Shown here in pieces: positions 37,601-51,910 of a stretch of DNA of 64,000 nucleotides. Source of the stretch: Sepioteuthis lessoniana (lineage: Eukaryota; Mollusca; Cephalopoda; Myopsida; Loliginidae); assembly GCA_963585895.1 (NCBI GenBank), contig OY757947.1, positions 35,592,883 to 35,656,882 of the forward strand. Direction: 5' to 3'. The notes below the pieces were generated by a model, which saw only the letters and a list, made by a program, of their open reading frames with translations, was not told the origin of the DNA and made no database searches. The position numbers and the translations under genes are program-made. How positions within the stretch are numbered: position 1 is the stretch's first letter; the number at the start of each line of letters is the position of its first letter.

Positions 37601-37749
37601 TTATGTTAACTTCCGCCTCCTGATGGTGTGGACTTTTATTGACTAGTAAATGATTATATTGAAAACTGATTTTTCTGCTAAATTGGCTAAATTAGAATTG
37701 TTTAAATAAAGCGAATAGCTTGAAATAGAAAGGTTTTTGACAATTAAAC

Positions 37750-37862
37750 TGTGTTCTCATGTTAAACTGAAGTGTTTGAAATAGAATTGATTATTTGTAT
37801 ATAAGTGGATTTGGCATTAAATAATCTACAAGGGTTGATATGCCATAAAACCCAACCAAGCA
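37750..37862 (+). repeat. Short dispersed repeat (~95-110 bp)
   Basis: The landmarks are GTTTGAAATAGAATTG and GGTTGATATGCCATAAAACC. Copies: 55515-55640 (inserted in the gypsy RT), and partial copies on the other strand at 57525-57565 and 47675-47725. Family unknown; non-coding. Confidence 0.6.
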
Positions 37863-37984
37863 TAGCAAGTGATTTGTCCGATAGAATATAATAGGATTTC
37901 TTCAAATGTTGTGTCTTTGGCAATACTAGTGTGTGGATGAACCACATGGACGCACACAAAAAGGATAGAAGAAAAAACCCTTGA

Positions 37985-38322
37985 TGGGATCAACAGAAAA
38001 CCGTAGTTTTACGGCCACTTACCGCTCATCTCTCAAACCATCCAAGGAAGAAGAATAAGGCATGCGGGTCTCTGATGGAAAAGTAGTCTTAAGCAACTAA
38101 GAAGCAGACTTTTTCTAAATACCCTACACATAGACGCGGCAGTGTTAGCCGACCAGCGAGGACTTACTGACATTATTTCTGTGCGGACACTAGATGTTGT
38201 TTAGCAGACTTGCCGGGAATAATTGATGATAGGGACGATTGGCGAGAGAGAGGGAGACAGAGAGAGAGTCAAAGAATTTTGTGCTGACAATGTGACTTCA
38301 TGATGGTGATGATAATTTATTT
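37985..38322 (+). mobile_element. Diverged RTE-like LINE 3' end
   Basis: Encodes in broken frames the polyprotein end (YGHLPLISQTI..., RHAGL..., then ...REFCADN-like) and finishes in a TGATGGTGATGAT tail. It is distinct from the main RTE family of the window. Its close relative is 57010-57340 on the minus strand, including the same flanking repeats in the same order. Confidence 0.65.
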
Positions 38323-38344
38323 TCCATAGGATCAACTAAAGAAT

Positions 38345-38615
38345 CCCATTGGCACAATCATATGAGGTGCAAGGGCTTGACATAAGCAGTCGATTGATCG
38401 GATCGGACCTCTCCGACTGTCTGTCTAGCCCAGTAAGGACAAAAGGGGTGTGTTGATTGTGACTTAACTAGTTGGTTACCGTGTCAAGACCTACTCGGCT
38501 ACAAGGGAATCGTTCTCAGGCATCATGTGTTGCCACCCACAGCTAACTAATTATCCCGTGGGAGAAGTTTTACCTCTCAACAGGAATGGAGTCACCGTAT
38601 TCTACGGCCCGACCT
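38345..38615 (-). mobile_element. SINE-like repeat, same family as 56590-56985
   Basis: The reverse complement aligns with 56590-56985 (GGCACAATCATAT, TAGCCCAGTAAGGAC, TCACCGTATTCTAC). The last ~100 bp is the unit that is tandemly repeated at 2924-3165. Confidence 0.6.
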
Positions 38616-38717
38616 GAATGGACGGAATCGCATTTGTGTAATCTTTTAGTCAAATACAAGAATATTATATTGATCTCGGTCGTTTGATTTTGGATGGCGA
38701 CCGAGATGTTATACCAC

Positions 38718-38908
38718 GTCATACCAAAGACTTTAAAAATGGTACTTGATATATCCTCGCTTAACACTCAGCAATATAAGGTACGTATCAAGGGTAAAGT
38801 GGAGCAATTCAGGGAAAAGAGTAGCGCCCTCTTCTACACCTCGGTGTAGTAGCTATTGAAAAGGGGTCCTCCTGGTCGCCCTTGACTACGGTCGCCAACT
38901 TTACTTTT
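38718..38908 (+). mobile_element. SINE lacking its tRNA head
   Basis: Body of the 23603-23864 family from ACCAAAGAC to CCAACTTTAC. The tRNA-like head is missing, as expected from 5' truncation. Confidence 0.82.
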
Positions 38909-39004
38909 ATTTGTCGACTGAGGTTAACAAAGTGAGTTCCACGACAGAAAATGGTCTAATCTTGTATTTCCTTTAATTTATATAGTGGCGATTATTTTGA
39001 TAAG

Positions 39005-39720
39005 GTTGAGGTTCTTTTTAATTTCAGGATTTGTGTCTGCGAATTTTCAGTTCGGTTTAATTTTCCTTGACCAATTTTAATCTCTGCATGTGTTGTTTCT
39101 CTTTTTTTTATTTGTTCTCTTAGTTTTTTTTTCTTTTGACATATATATTTCCTGATTTTTTTCCTTTTGTTACTCTTCTTCCCCCTAAAAAAATCTATGA
39201 TAGTTGATATACCATAACATTTAGGTGACTACCAATCTTCCTCCCACCCTAGTGATTCTGTGTGTGTCTTTGTGTGCGTATATGTGTGTGTGTCAGTTTT
39301 TTTTCTCTTTTATTACTCTTTTACCCTAAATAATCTATGATAGATGCTTTGCCATGAATTTCAGTTGACTTCTAATTTTCCTCCCTGGGTAATTGTGTGT
39401 TGGGGAGGTGTTTATGTCTGTCTCTGTGTGTGTGTGTATATTTAAGTTATTTTGTGGGTTTGGATTTTTCAATGAAATCAGTTTTAACATAAAAGAACAA
39501 CACTTCCCTCTTAGAAGGTTATTAACATTAATATATTTTCAAATTTTAAGGATTCTTATGAAATAATTTTAAAAACAGATCCATTTGATCTATTTATGAT
39601 ATCCGAACAAGTAGAGCTACTTAAGTCTGAATGGATCTAGGATTAATGGCAATGAACGGGTACTCCATATTTCCTAAAACATCAGAACCGGAGCCTCACC
39701 ATCAGATGCATTTTATTGTC
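39005..39720 (+). repeat. Third copy of the inverted-repeat arm sequence
   Basis: Direct match to 3755-5110 without the RTE fragment, and inverse to 620-1170. It sits downstream of ZNF2 (3' side, minus strand) exactly as the right arm sits downstream of ZNF1, so it belongs to the large segmental duplication. Confidence 0.75.
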
Positions 39721-39879
39721 ATATCCAGGACTCCATGTAATCGCTATTGTCTGTACCTGTTACCAAGATATTTGAAGAGATCAAAAAAGAAGAATCACAT
39801 TCAATAGAAAAAGTTTTATTTTATTCAGTGGGATTTTTCGTGTGCACTAGTAAACGTGACATATTTGAAAATAGAGAAC

Positions 39880-40718
<839 letters not shown>

Positions 40719-41822
40719 CTATCCTGTATGTGTTAGCATATGCTTATCCAAAGCTGATTTTACTGAAAAGAAAGAGTTACATATTTTACAGGAATAAGGC
40801 TTCTCTCCAATGTGAATTCGCCTATGAATATTCAAACTTGATTTTACTGAAAAGTAGGTGTCACATATGTCACAGGAATATGGCTTCTCTCCTGTGTGTG
40901 TTCGCATATGAACATTCAAATTTGATTTTACTGAAAAGGTGGAGTCACATATTTCACAGGAATATGGCTTCTCTCCTGTGTGTGTTCGCCAATGAATATC
41001 TAATGCTGATTTTACTGAAAAGGAGGAGTCACATATTTCACAGGAATATGGCTTCTCTCCTGTGTGCGTTCGCATATGAATATTCAAATGTGATTTTTGG
41101 GAAAAGGGGGAGTCACATATTTCACAAGAATATGGCTTCTCTCCAGTGTGTGTTCGCCTATGTCTATGCAAATGTGATTTTTGAGAAAAGAAAGAATCAC
41201 ATATTTTACAAGAATATGGCTTCTCTCCTGTGTGTCTCCGCCTATGATTATCTAAAATTGTTTTCCGGGAAAAGGAAGAGTTACATATTTCACAGGAATA
41301 TGGCCTCTCTCCAGTGTGTATTCTTATATGCTTCTCTAAATCTGATTGTTGTGCAAAGGAAGAGTCACATATTTTACAAGAATATGGCTTCTCTCCTGTG
41401 TGTATTCGCCTATGATAATGTAAATGTGATTTTTGGGAAAAGGAAGAGTCACATATTTTACAAGAATATGGCTTCTCTCCTGTGTGTGTTCGCATATGAT
41501 TATCGAAAGTTGATTTTAGTGAAAAGTAGGAATCACATATTTTACAGGAATATGGCCTCTCTCCAGAATGTATTCTTATATGCTTCTCTAAATCTGATTG
41601 TCCTGAAAAGGAAGAGGAACAAATTTCGCAAATATGTTGTTTCTCTCTTTTGAGTCCTTTCATATCCACTTGAACTCGGGAATTGGTTGTAAAGCTTGAG
41701 CCACACGATTCACAATTCTCTCCAAAATTTGTTTGTATATGCACTTCGGATTCCATCAGAGTTGAAAACGACGAGCCGCATATTTTACAAGACAATGGCT
41801 TTTCTTTGATTTTTGTTTGCAT
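40719..41822 (-). CDS. ZNF2: C2H2 zinc-finger protein (11 fingers plus 2 degenerate), truncated by TAG
   Basis: The 367-aa frame starts [13 protein letters not shown] with ATG, as in ZNF3. Two degenerate finger-like units come first (the first keeps its Cys pair; the second, CESCGSS..., lacks the His pair). Eleven canonical C2H2 fingers with THTGEKP/THTGERP linkers follow. No other domain is visible, so nuclear DNA binding is the only function the family suggests. The protein ends ...LTHTG at a TAG that replaces the GAG of the linker; the finger array continues beyond it as untranslated sequence. It is a paralog of ZNF1, in the second copy of the large duplication, with the same orientation and a LINE at the same place upstream. 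Confidence 0.82.
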   Translation of the reverse strand: MQTKIKEKPLSCKICGSSFSTLMESEVHIQTNFGENCESCGSSFTTNSRVQVDMKGLKREKQHICEICSSSFSGQSDLEKHIRIHSGERPYSCKICDSYFSLKSTFDNHMRTHTGEKPYSCKICDSSFSQKSHLHYHRRIHTGEKPYSCKICDSSFAQQSDLEKHIRIHTGERPYSCEICNSSFSRKTILDNHRRRHTGEKPYSCKICDSFFSQKSHLHRHRRTHTGEKPYSCEICDSPFSQKSHLNIHMRTHTGEKPYSCEICDSSFSVKSALDIHWRTHTGEKPYSCEICDSTFSVKSNLNVHMRTHTGEKPYSCDICDTYFSVKSSLNIHRRIHIGEKPYSCKICNSFFSVKSALDKHMLTHTG

Positions 41823-42062
41823 ATTTCATTAGAATTTCTCACCCGGATAAGAAGACCAAGCGATTTTACAAAATATTTCTCACCAGTATTTATCTGCATA
41901 CACGCCACCAAACTATGAAAAAAAAAAAACAGTCCTTCCTTCCAAAAAGTATAATTTATCCCTGTAGATATTCACATATTCGTTTCCAATAGGGTTTCTT
42001 TGAAAATCCTGCTCTTCAAGAAAATACGGTATCCAAAGTCAAGATATTCTTCAAGTTAAAAT
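41823..42062 (-). other. ZNF2 5' leader with splice acceptor
   Basis: On the minus strand TTTTATCTATTACAG ends at 42063. The leader repeats the block found before ZNF1, including [14 protein letters not shown], but here it runs into a stop before the ATG. This shows that ZNF1 fused that block to its array by deletion. Confidence 0.6.
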
Positions 42063-42930
42063 CTGTAATAGATAAAACAAGAGAAAACCATCAATTAAGA
42101 GTTGGAAAAATAAGAAAGAAATGCAGTTCATAGAAGTCATATATTTTAAAAAGAAAAGTTTTTGAAAGTTTTGGAAAAATACGTTATTTTTTTTTTTTTT
42201 TTTTGTGAATTAAATTTGAATTGAAATGGGTACTGTTACTCAAAATCGAAAAGGAAACTACCTTCCATATAAGTTTGCATGTAGCGTATTACAAAAGAAA
42301 GAGAAATCCGATATAAAGTCTCTCTTTTTCCTTTAGTGGACGATGCTCCGATGAAAATCTGTAATTCAGTTATACCATGTTTTATATTTATATATATATA
42401 TATATTGTGATTTTACAACGAAAATTCAATTTTCTAATCAAATTAAAACCTTGGGTATGATTATTTACAGACCCCCATACTAGAGTAAAATATTCAGCCT
42501 AAGTAAAAAACGAAGGCCACCACCGGTCACAAAAAAGGGTAGAAGCGAATACCTAGATGAGCCTCCTCCTTCCCTCTCTATTCCAAGCAGTAGCCTAACC
42601 AGCTTCTATTTAAGTCCATGAAATCACATGAGACAAAACATGATAAACCAAGCTAGGAAAGAAGGACCATGTTCCACCCAAAGACAAGAGTCAAAAACTG
42701 GTCAGTAAAATCATATTGTTGTTCACTGTACTATCATTTAAAATGGATGAAGGATTTTATTTAAAAATTCTATTTTCTTTGTAAACATTACTGCAGTACA
42801 ATATCTGTGTCTTCTATGTAAAGGCAATTTTACCGTAAATCCAAATTGATATTCAACCTGGTCAAAGAAACTAACACTATTAGAACCCAAGAACCTAAGC
42901 AAAAGTTAAATACAATGCCTATAAGGATCG

Positions 42931-45900
42931 ATTAGTTCGATCGGGGAACTACTGCTGCTCATCTATGGGAGTGGCTTCTGTAGATGAGAATAAAAACAGC
43001 CATTGAAAGATAATCATACCATGACCCACACTCGAACCAAATGTCCAAACTGCATTGCTCTTAATGCGGGTAAAAAGGGGTACTTCCTGCTGAGTTTGGA
43101 GTCCTAACTTCAGTGTTCGAAAAATTACCTACAAAGCTTAAACAACAATTACTAAAATGCAAACACAAATTACAAATAGCAACATTTAACGTCAGAACCT
43201 TAAATAGAATGGGACAACTACCGGAGCTTATTGCATCAGCCATAGATTATAACAGACATAATATGCATCCAAGAACACAGATACACACATAGCGAAGATA
43301 TTAAATATCATGATAACGGCAATGGATGGACGCTAGCCACTGCATCAGCATGAAAAGACTCTGTCAATGCCATCGTGGGAGGAGTAGGTATACTTATAGA
43401 ACCACGAGCCCTAAAATTGCTGAATAGCAAAGACAAAATACACCCAAGGATAATGGTAGCTACTTATAAAGGCAACCTCAGTGCAACAATCATCTCCTGC
43501 TACCGCCCTATCAATGTTAGTGAAGACACTGAACTCATCGCCTTCTACGTTGAGCTCTCCTCTCTTGTTCATAGCATCCCTAAACAACGTTCACGTCATG
43601 GGCGGAGACATGAATGCCCAAATAGGGTAAAACGGAAACCACAAATACAGCCAACACAACTCGTCAAACAGAAATGGACAACATCTAACAAATTTCACGA
43701 TAGAAAATAAATTAACAAACCTCAGTACAAAAAAGGGAGAGAAAACAAAGGAGCGACTCATACGCAAACAATATCTATGCACAGATAGACAACGTCTTTA
43801 TAACAAGAAATGGAAAAATAGCGCAGTGAAATGCGAAGCTTACTCCTCATTCGCGGGTGTGTCCTCCGATCACCGAATTGTCTCGGCAAAAATACGACTG
43901 ACACTACGAAAGAATGCCACCCGAACAACGACCACCATACACTATGACTTGGCCCTTCTTAATAACAAGGATATTAGAGATAATTTGAGATAGCATTAAA
44001 AAACAAATTCGATGCATTACAGGAGAAGACAGAAACACTTACAACGAATGACGAATATAAGAATTTCATCAACGCCCATAAAAGCAGCAGCAAAATTCAT
44101 ACCAACAAAACATAGAACTAAATTTAGAGTCCCATGGGAGACATTAACTGTTAGAGAAAAACGTGCAAACGTGAAAACTGCCTCCAAATGCAATAGGAAG
44201 AAGCCAATAAACTCAAATGCCCGGAGACTAAAAAAGAGCACAAAATTAATAAGCCAACATATACCTAAAAGAACAGAGAGAATACATACAAAATCAGATA
44301 GATAAGTTTTGAGACTCAGTGGAAGACAGACAATCTAGGATAGCATGGCAAGCGAAAAACGATGTGAGCAGAAGGAAGAGCACTACCAAAGCTAAACTGA
44401 AAGCTACCAACCAACACGGAAGAATAAAACTGTGGAAACAGCATTCCGAAAATCTGCTAGGAAACCCACCGAAAGTTACACATGAACCAATCATGACAAT
44501 TATTAGTTAGCAATTAGACATCAAACAAGGACTGCTTACTCTTGAAGAACTCGACTCAGTACTTAGAAAAAATTTAAGATAGAAAAGCCACAGGACTTGA
44601 TGAAATTCCCCCAGAAGTATGGAAGACCAGGCAATTCGACAACATACTGCCCTGACACCGCAACGCAGTTTATAATCAAAACCAAATTAATATTCAACAG
44701 GTCAACAGATAGATAAAGGGATGAATCATCCTTTCCTCCCCCCCCCAAAAAAAACGACTTCGGATTAGCAAAGAACTACCGAGGTATAACACTTACATCC
44801 ATAGCAGCCAAAATATACAATGTTCTACTACGCAACCGCATACAACCCCAAATTGACAACATTCTTAGGAAGAAATAAAATGGCCTTCGGGGAAATAGAT
44901 CCATGACATCACAAATATTGACTATCCATAGAATCGTTGAAAGAATCGACTCACATACGGCCAACCAAAAGAAACCGTCGCAGGCATCATGATTCTCTAC
45001 AGAAACACGGAAGCGAAAGTGCATTCTCCGGATGGAGACACATACAAAGTAGACATTGTAGCAGGAGCACTGCAAGGAGACACACTAGCCCTATACCTAT
45101 TCATCATCTGTCTAGACTACGTGCTTAGAACATCGATTGATAAAACCAAAGAAAACGGTTTCAAGCTGACAAAGAAAAGCAGCAGAAGGTACCCAGGAAA
45201 AACAATTACTGACGCTGACTAAGCCGATGACATAGCTATTCTGGTAAATGCACCCGCCCAAGCCGAAACCCAAGCGCATAGTCTAGAATAAGGTGCTGCA
45301 GGCTTCAGCCTCATGTCAATGCACACTAAACGAAATATATGTGCTTTAATCAAACAGGTGATATTTCCACACTAAACGGTAGCTCTGAAACTAGTTGACA
45401 AGTTCACCTACCTAGGAATCAGTGTCTCATTAAGCGAGACGGACATCCACACGCAACTAGGCAAGGAATAGACAGCTATCAATAGAAAATCGATCATATG
45501 GAAGTCAGAGCTGACCAATAAAATGAAGCGCAGTTTCTTCCAAGCAGTGGTCGTGTCGATACTGCTATATGGATGCACTACAAGGACGCTAACAAGACGA
45601 ATGGAGAGAAATCTTGACGACAACTGCACAAGAATGCTGCAAGCATTACTGAACAAGTCCAGGAGGCGACACCCCACAAATCAGTATTTATACGGCCACC
45701 TACCACCAATCACGAAAACTATGAAAGTTAGGCGAACCCGATATGCAGGACACTGCTGGTGAAGTAGGGACGAGCTTATAACTGATTTTCTCCTATGGAC
45801 CCCTTCACATAGCCGAGCAAAGCAGGGTGACCAGCTCGAACTTACATACAGCAGGTCTGTGAGGATACGGGGTGTAGCCCTGATGACCTACCGGAAGCGA

Positions 45901-45975
45901 TGGACGATAGGGAGTGGTAGCGAGAGAGGGTAAGGGATATCTGTGCTGATGGCATGACAAGAAGATGTTGATCAT
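42931..45975 (+). mobile_element. RTE-like LINE, copy in duplication A2
   Basis: Nearly full length from the endonuclease (about 43180, ATFNVRTLNRMGQLPEL) to the 3' end. Endonuclease and RT regions are recognisable in short frames. The RT box reads stop-ADD because TAA at 45220-45222 replaces the Tyr. The 3' end carries only a decayed AGAAGATGTTGATCATG tail. It lacks the SINE block and solo LTR of its sister (8441-12508), so it supplies the empty site for the LTR. Non-functional. Confidence 0.87.
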
Positions 45976-47200
45976 GTTTAATCTAATATTTCAGGAACAT
46001 AACATTTTGTTAACGATAAATAAATAATTTAATAATTGGTATCTATAATATGAATCAAGATAAAAAAGATTACAGTTATAACAAATAGTGATAAATGAGA
46101 TTGAACATTGATCAATTTTTATATGAGTCCGTCATCTGATTATAAGCAGATGCCCAAGATTGATTTTATTTTGAACAATGGCGGCTATTTTAGTTTTAAC
46201 GTGTGTACCGTACTTTTCTGAGAGAACAGCTTCTGGAGAACAAGTACACCAAATTTGGTGCTTGTACCACCAAGTAAAAGAATAATTCAATAATTTACTG
46301 CACCATACAAGATTTCATAGCGATTACAGCCGATGAGACCATATGTAGTTTTTATCATAGATAAAAATGCCCCTCCTCTTTCTGGTGGAAGTTTTCAGTG
46401 GCCAGTTTTTTGCACTTCGTTAGTCATACAAAAAATTTCGCAGACTATCGACCAATATTGTCTTCATGGTTAGCAAGGTCAGACAACGAAAGTGTGATGT
46501 CTTTGTGGTTGGAGAATTTATGTTTTTTTTTGTTCTTTTCGCTTAGTTGAAAGACAAATGTCGATATTTACTTATTTAGTTCTTATTTAGCATGTTGCAT
46601 TTGTCACGAAAAGAAAAGCAGTTTCTAGTTAAAACATTCTAATTAGGAAGGTACGAAGTTTTATAAGTATGAAATGACGAAACTGCATATTTTAGGCGTC
46701 TGAGGACGTTGTATGTAGGAGATTGTGGACGAGAAGAAAAAATTCCCCCCACACTTTTCTTAGCAAGTAAAATATGTAATTTTAAAATGCATAAAGAAAA
46801 TCACTGAAAAAGAACCTTATCTTTATAGTAAACCTTTAATTTCTATATTATTCTCAAGTAAACATACATGGGTGGCACTTATCTGTAAAAGTAGATTTGT
46901 TTTAGACAATTTGTTTTAGTTGACAATAAATAAAATAGTTGGCTTTTTGTTTTCATAGTCGATAAATATAAACAATGAAAGTTCCCAAAAAAAAATTCAC
47001 CAAAAGAACAGCTGAAATGAACAATGATTACAGATAATTAGTTATACTCCATATTCAACATTTTACATTATCAAATATTTGAGAAAATCTACTTACGTAA
47101 AAGTGGCTAATATAGGTGAATTGAGGTTCAATGAAGAATCAGTTGTCTCGACCAAAGTGTAGCTTTCAAGCAGGTTCGACGGTTGAAGCCAGCAGTATTG
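45976..47200 (+). repeat. R repeat and flank, copy in A2
   Basis: Counterpart of 12509-13722. R itself is at 46895-47200 and there is no SINE at its end. Non-coding. Confidence 0.65.
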
Positions 47201-50200
47201 TTTTCGTATTTATTGAATTCTTGATAGAAAAATCTTTTTATTCAAATTACCAAAATTAAGAAGCGAGACGTTTTTCCTTTTAGAATGTAATTTAGAATAT
47301 CTTCTTTAAGAATGATGTTGTTGTTTGAATTAAAAATGAAAAATTGTTTGATTTCTGTTTTTATTTTTATTTTTAATCAACCTTTCCTTTCTTCATGAGA
47401 CTACCCAAAATCTAACAGAGGAACGTTTTGACATCCAAACAAACTCACATCCACAAGAAATGGCTAATTAATCCATTTTAATCATATAAGTCCCTTGAAA
47501 TTTCAAAAATGTTGAATTGATTGACAATTTTGTTCTTCCCAACATTTTTTGACCATACTAATTTTTGTAGTTTAATCATTTAGTGATGTGGTTAACAAAG
47601 GAAAAAAAATCGGGTTAAACGTTTTTGTTAATAGTTTAAAATTAACATAAAAAATGATCATTTTGGTTTGTTTATTTAATGGCAGATCAACCACTGTAGG
47701 TTATTTAATGCAAAGGCCATCCTTTTAAAAGAACAGTAGTGGAACAATTTAACCCATAGCTGGGAGGAAAAGGAGGTTTATAACTTTCCCAAAGGTATTT
47801 GTCCGAAAGTGGACATAAAAGCGAAATCGAAACTCGAACTCGCTTACTACGAATCTACAGATCATTGATTTAACCATTACACTACGAGAACACCACCTCA
47901 GACGAATTTGACTTATTAGATATATGTATTTTATGCTTCATAGACTTTTTAGACTGCGTTCTTATTGGACGATACTTTTTACGGAGGCCTGCACGAGAAA
48001 TAAAGACAAAGGCTAAAGAGAGACTTATGTTTTGAAGGGAATATATTACTATAAAACCATGAATGATAACGCGTTTGATCATCCATACTTTAAAAAGAAA
48101 ATATTCATGGCAATTTTTATCAAACATTCATTGCTTAAACTTACCGACTAGAAAAAGAACAAAATATTTTATTTATTGTCAACACTATTGTCTGAAAAAT
48201 ATTCAAGATCAAAATATAATTTCTATCCTACACGACTATCACGAATAGTCGCAGAAAGACAGAGACAGAGAGACGGAGACATAGAAACAGAGAGAGAGAG
48301 GCCGAGAAATCTCCTTTGAAAAGAGATTCGAACCCTGTACTTGATTTGCCGAAGGAAGATATTTTTATATACATGATTTATTTGATCGAATATCTTTCTT
48401 TTCTTGTCTATTCGTCGAATAATATTCTAAGAATCATTTGACTGTATTTTTAATTAAAGATTGTTTCCATTTTAATATTTCACATCTTATTGGGGATTTA
48501 TTTTTGTAAATAAGTAGTAAATAAGTAAATTTGTACGTAGTTATGGATTCCATAGCGTGATATCCGTGCATTTTGGTGATTGGACTACTCGGTTAAGTTG
48601 GAGCGAGGGAGAATATTCAGTCGATTCCCCACTCCCCTCAAAAAATAATATTAGCCTTAGTATATTCAATGATCAACTAACAGTGAGTAAACGGAAATAA
48701 AGATGAGTTCATTTACATATTTAGAAAGATTTACTCTATACATGATGTGCCTAAAATAAGTAGAAAAACAGTAAAAAGGTTTTATTGATTGAGTGCAGAA
48801 CAATAAATGATTAATGTAATATGACCAGGCAAGAGACATGTCTCTACAATTTAAAGAAAAACGACAAAAAAAAAGAACGTCTCTACTGTTCAAAGAACAG
48901 AGACAAAATTAGAACGAGGAAGGATTTCTCGGCTGCATATGTGATCATCCGATGTCTAATAGACAAGCCCCCTTTTTAAGAGTGACAATGAATAATTGTC
49001 ACCCTGTGGCATATTAAAATGGTTTAGGAATGAGAAGTTATGTCAAAATGGATTATGAAAACACATATACTGACACAATACCGAACACAACAGAAGAAAA
49101 ATATGATAAATACATTCTTATAAACAAGAACACTTAAAACAATATACATATCTGTTGGATTAAGATGGAAGAATACACAAACATTTCCCAACAGCTATAA
49201 ATATACCCATATTGTTCTATGAAAAAGCAGTATATAGAAGGGGTACAAAATATGAATAAAAAGCTTTCCTAAAGAGGGAATATAAAATGGCCATGTGGCT
49301 TTAAATTTCCTTGGTAAAGACCAAGACCCGTCCCACCTGTTCAAAGAAGAGAAATAAAAGAGGTAGAGACTGAGTTTTATTGGAGTATCGTGTTATACTC
49401 TTCAGACACCCGACTGATATGACTATTCTGTAGGGGAAATAATTATTTATTTTCTTCTTCCTAGCTCAAACGAGTAAGGGCTGTATCATGGTTTCATACT
49501 CCTGTTACACGTCATAAATTTACACTTATTTTTGCATGTCATAATTTTGTAGCAGGGCCGATAAATATGTCGATCACGCAATCTTTTGTAAAGGGAAAGT
49601 GATATGATACAAAACTAGGCAACGATGACAACGACAAGAGAATAAATTTGAAATGCCAACTTTTTATTTGGTTAATCGTACAAACGAATGTTGTTTGATA
49701 GCCTGGTGATGGAGCAAGGTTGTAGCTTGAAAGGCTAGGGTTAGTCTTGCAGGAGTGACTGTTTTACATTCAGAGAAAAGGTTGCTGATTTTTCTGAAGA
49801 AGTTGATATGTTGAAACGCCGGAATCAGCGCTGCTGCTAATCTCGAGACGTCTGCGTACCAAGGCAGAGGAATCATCGTGTCTCGGGGTGCTGATAGGTC
49901 TTACTACCCTGGAAAGGACTGTCGGTAAAAGGACTAGAGGTAGTCTCTAAAGGATTATGAATACTTCCGATGAAATTAAGATGAGTCGATTCCTTGAGAT
50001 AGCCTTATAGCAGACTAGTGAAATTAGAGAAGCAAGGAGAAAGTAAGATAATTTTTGCCTTTGGATGACTCTAGACAAGACTCACGAAAGCAGAGAAAAG
50101 GTGAGAAACTCAGATAATACGATCTCTAAGGGAAGTTACTTGCTCGGATATTTCCGTTTTTTAAACAAGGATGTCCAATATCAGTAGCCAGTGAACTACA

Positions 50201-50393
50201 ATAAGGCCCTACTCTTCGATAATTGATCGTATTAATTAACTCACACTTTTAAATAGCTTAGGGAAGTGACCAATTCGTATCTTTTTGTTTGTTAAACAAT
50301 GATATCCAACGTCAGTAGCCGGTGGGCTACGGTAAGGCCCTCCACTTTTATAATTGATCGTATCAATTAAGGTGACCTGTTTGGATCTATTTA
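47200..50393 (+). repeat. Dispersed unit U, copy in A2, to the end of the segmental duplication
   Basis: Counterpart of 13869-17398 without the mariner and without the 16776 SINE. The match ends at GACCTGTTTGGATCTATTTA (50374-50393), identical to 17379-17398. About 600 bp around 47450-48060, including the SINE at 47745-47893, has no counterpart in copy 1. The part 49750-49960 recurs at 62430-62610. Confidence 0.7.
47745..47893 (-). mobile_element. tRNA-derived SINE, family of 16776-17062
   Basis: Shares the body CCCATAGCTGG...ACTTTCCCAAAGG and, on the minus strand, a GGTGTTCTCGTAGTGTAATG head with a GAGTTCGAGTTTCG B-box-like segment. It is shorter than the 16776 copy. Confidence 0.7.
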
Positions 50394-51540
50394 GCTGGAG
50401 TAGCTATTGCACCTGTCCTGGTAGTGTATGGTGTTAGGTTCGTGTTGGGACAGGATTATTATTTTTTTTTATTGATATAATCGATGGCGATGATATCTGT
50501 GCATCTGTCATGCCTAATCGTGATGTGTTTATCGTATTGGAAGAAAATGTGGAATAAACGTAGGTGGATGTTGTCAATTGGTGTGCTGTCTCCTACAACG
50601 CCCCGAAAAGAAAAACACACAGTCGTGTAACAGTATATAGGAACGTAAGTTTGTGGGTGTCATTAGGGTTACATTCAGTTTTGTTTTTGTTTTCCTTTTT
50701 GCCTGGGGTGACGGTAAGGAAGTTATATCCAATTTACTTTTGTTTATTTTTCTTTTAACGAGTCATGGTTAGCAGATTATATTCAATAATTTATTTCAGA
50801 AGCCTATATTCAATTTGTTTTTATTTTAACCCAAAACTGGAGATGTAAGGATCTGCGATGATCTATTCAACTAAGCAATTTTGGGAGAGATCCGGCCGAT
50901 GAAAAAAGTTGATGAAAAGTTGGCCAAATGTAAAGACAGCAAAATATTTATGAAAAACAAGGATTTGGACAAATCCTGCTGGATAAAGAATATAGACTTG
51001 TCACGAAGTGACACCGTTCGGTCAGTATATTTTTTAACCATTTTCCATTTGGAATTAGTTCCCCACCGAAAATCTTCCATCTCACGATGTTAAGAATTCT
51101 AAATGGACTGGAAGAAAAATTATTGAATATCGATGACATCTTTCAACATATTTCCAGCCAAGACCAGTACAAACGATATGAATTAGAAGGACAATTTCCC
51201 AACTATAAACTGGTTTTTCTGGTCACAGAAAATATAATTCAAAATCATTCGTAGATCTTTCGAGCTTTACTTAAAGTGATAAGTATCTTCTAATTGATTC
51301 TTACATCAGCTAATAACTCACAGGTCCCTAACTGTTTTTTGAGATAGGTGTTTTCTTTCTCTTTTACCACAAAATTACTCATACATTTCTAGAGAAGTTA
51401 TATCTCAATTGTCTAACGGAGAAAGGAAACATTAATTATAATAAAAATCAAACTATTTTTAATTTTAATCTAAATAACAAGTTAATCGTTAAACTCGATA
51501 TTCTAAATTAAATTCATGAAGAAAAAATTTCTCACTTTTT
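50394..51540. other. Intergenic; one unrecognised short frame
   Basis: Mostly featureless. The segment 50870-51240 is less AT-rich than its surroundings and holds a 70-codon frame (50881-51093, starting MKKVDEKLAKCKDSK) plus continuing frames after a stop. I recognise no family; it may be a remnant of a mobile element. Confidence 0.35.
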
Positions 51541-51910
51541 AATTTTTGTATTCCATTATAAAAAGAAGTCAATAAATACGAAAACAATACAGCTGGCTTA
51601 ATCTGACAACCCCGCTTGAAACCATATTTTTGCCGGACAACCTATTCTACATTGAACCTCAGTTGTCGTATATTACGTACTTGTAAGTAAATTTTATTAA
51701 CTATTCAATAATGTATATTTCGTGTTAAATATTGTGTATAACTAATTCTATATTATCGCTGTCAATTTTCGTTGTTCCGTTGTAAAATCTTTTACTGATC
51801 TTTCATTGTTTATGTTTATCGTCTCTGAAAAGAGCAAACAAGTTATTAAATTTGTTGTCATTTTTATCGACCGAAACAAATTTGAATGTCCTCATATAAA
51901 ATAACTCATC
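51541..51910 (-). repeat. R repeat, minus orientation
   Basis: Matches the minus-oriented copies at 20995-21345 and 26125-26455 (CAATAAATACGAAAACAATA, then TTTATCGTC and TTTATCGACCGAAAC). It stands alone without the plus-oriented partner. Confidence 0.7.
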
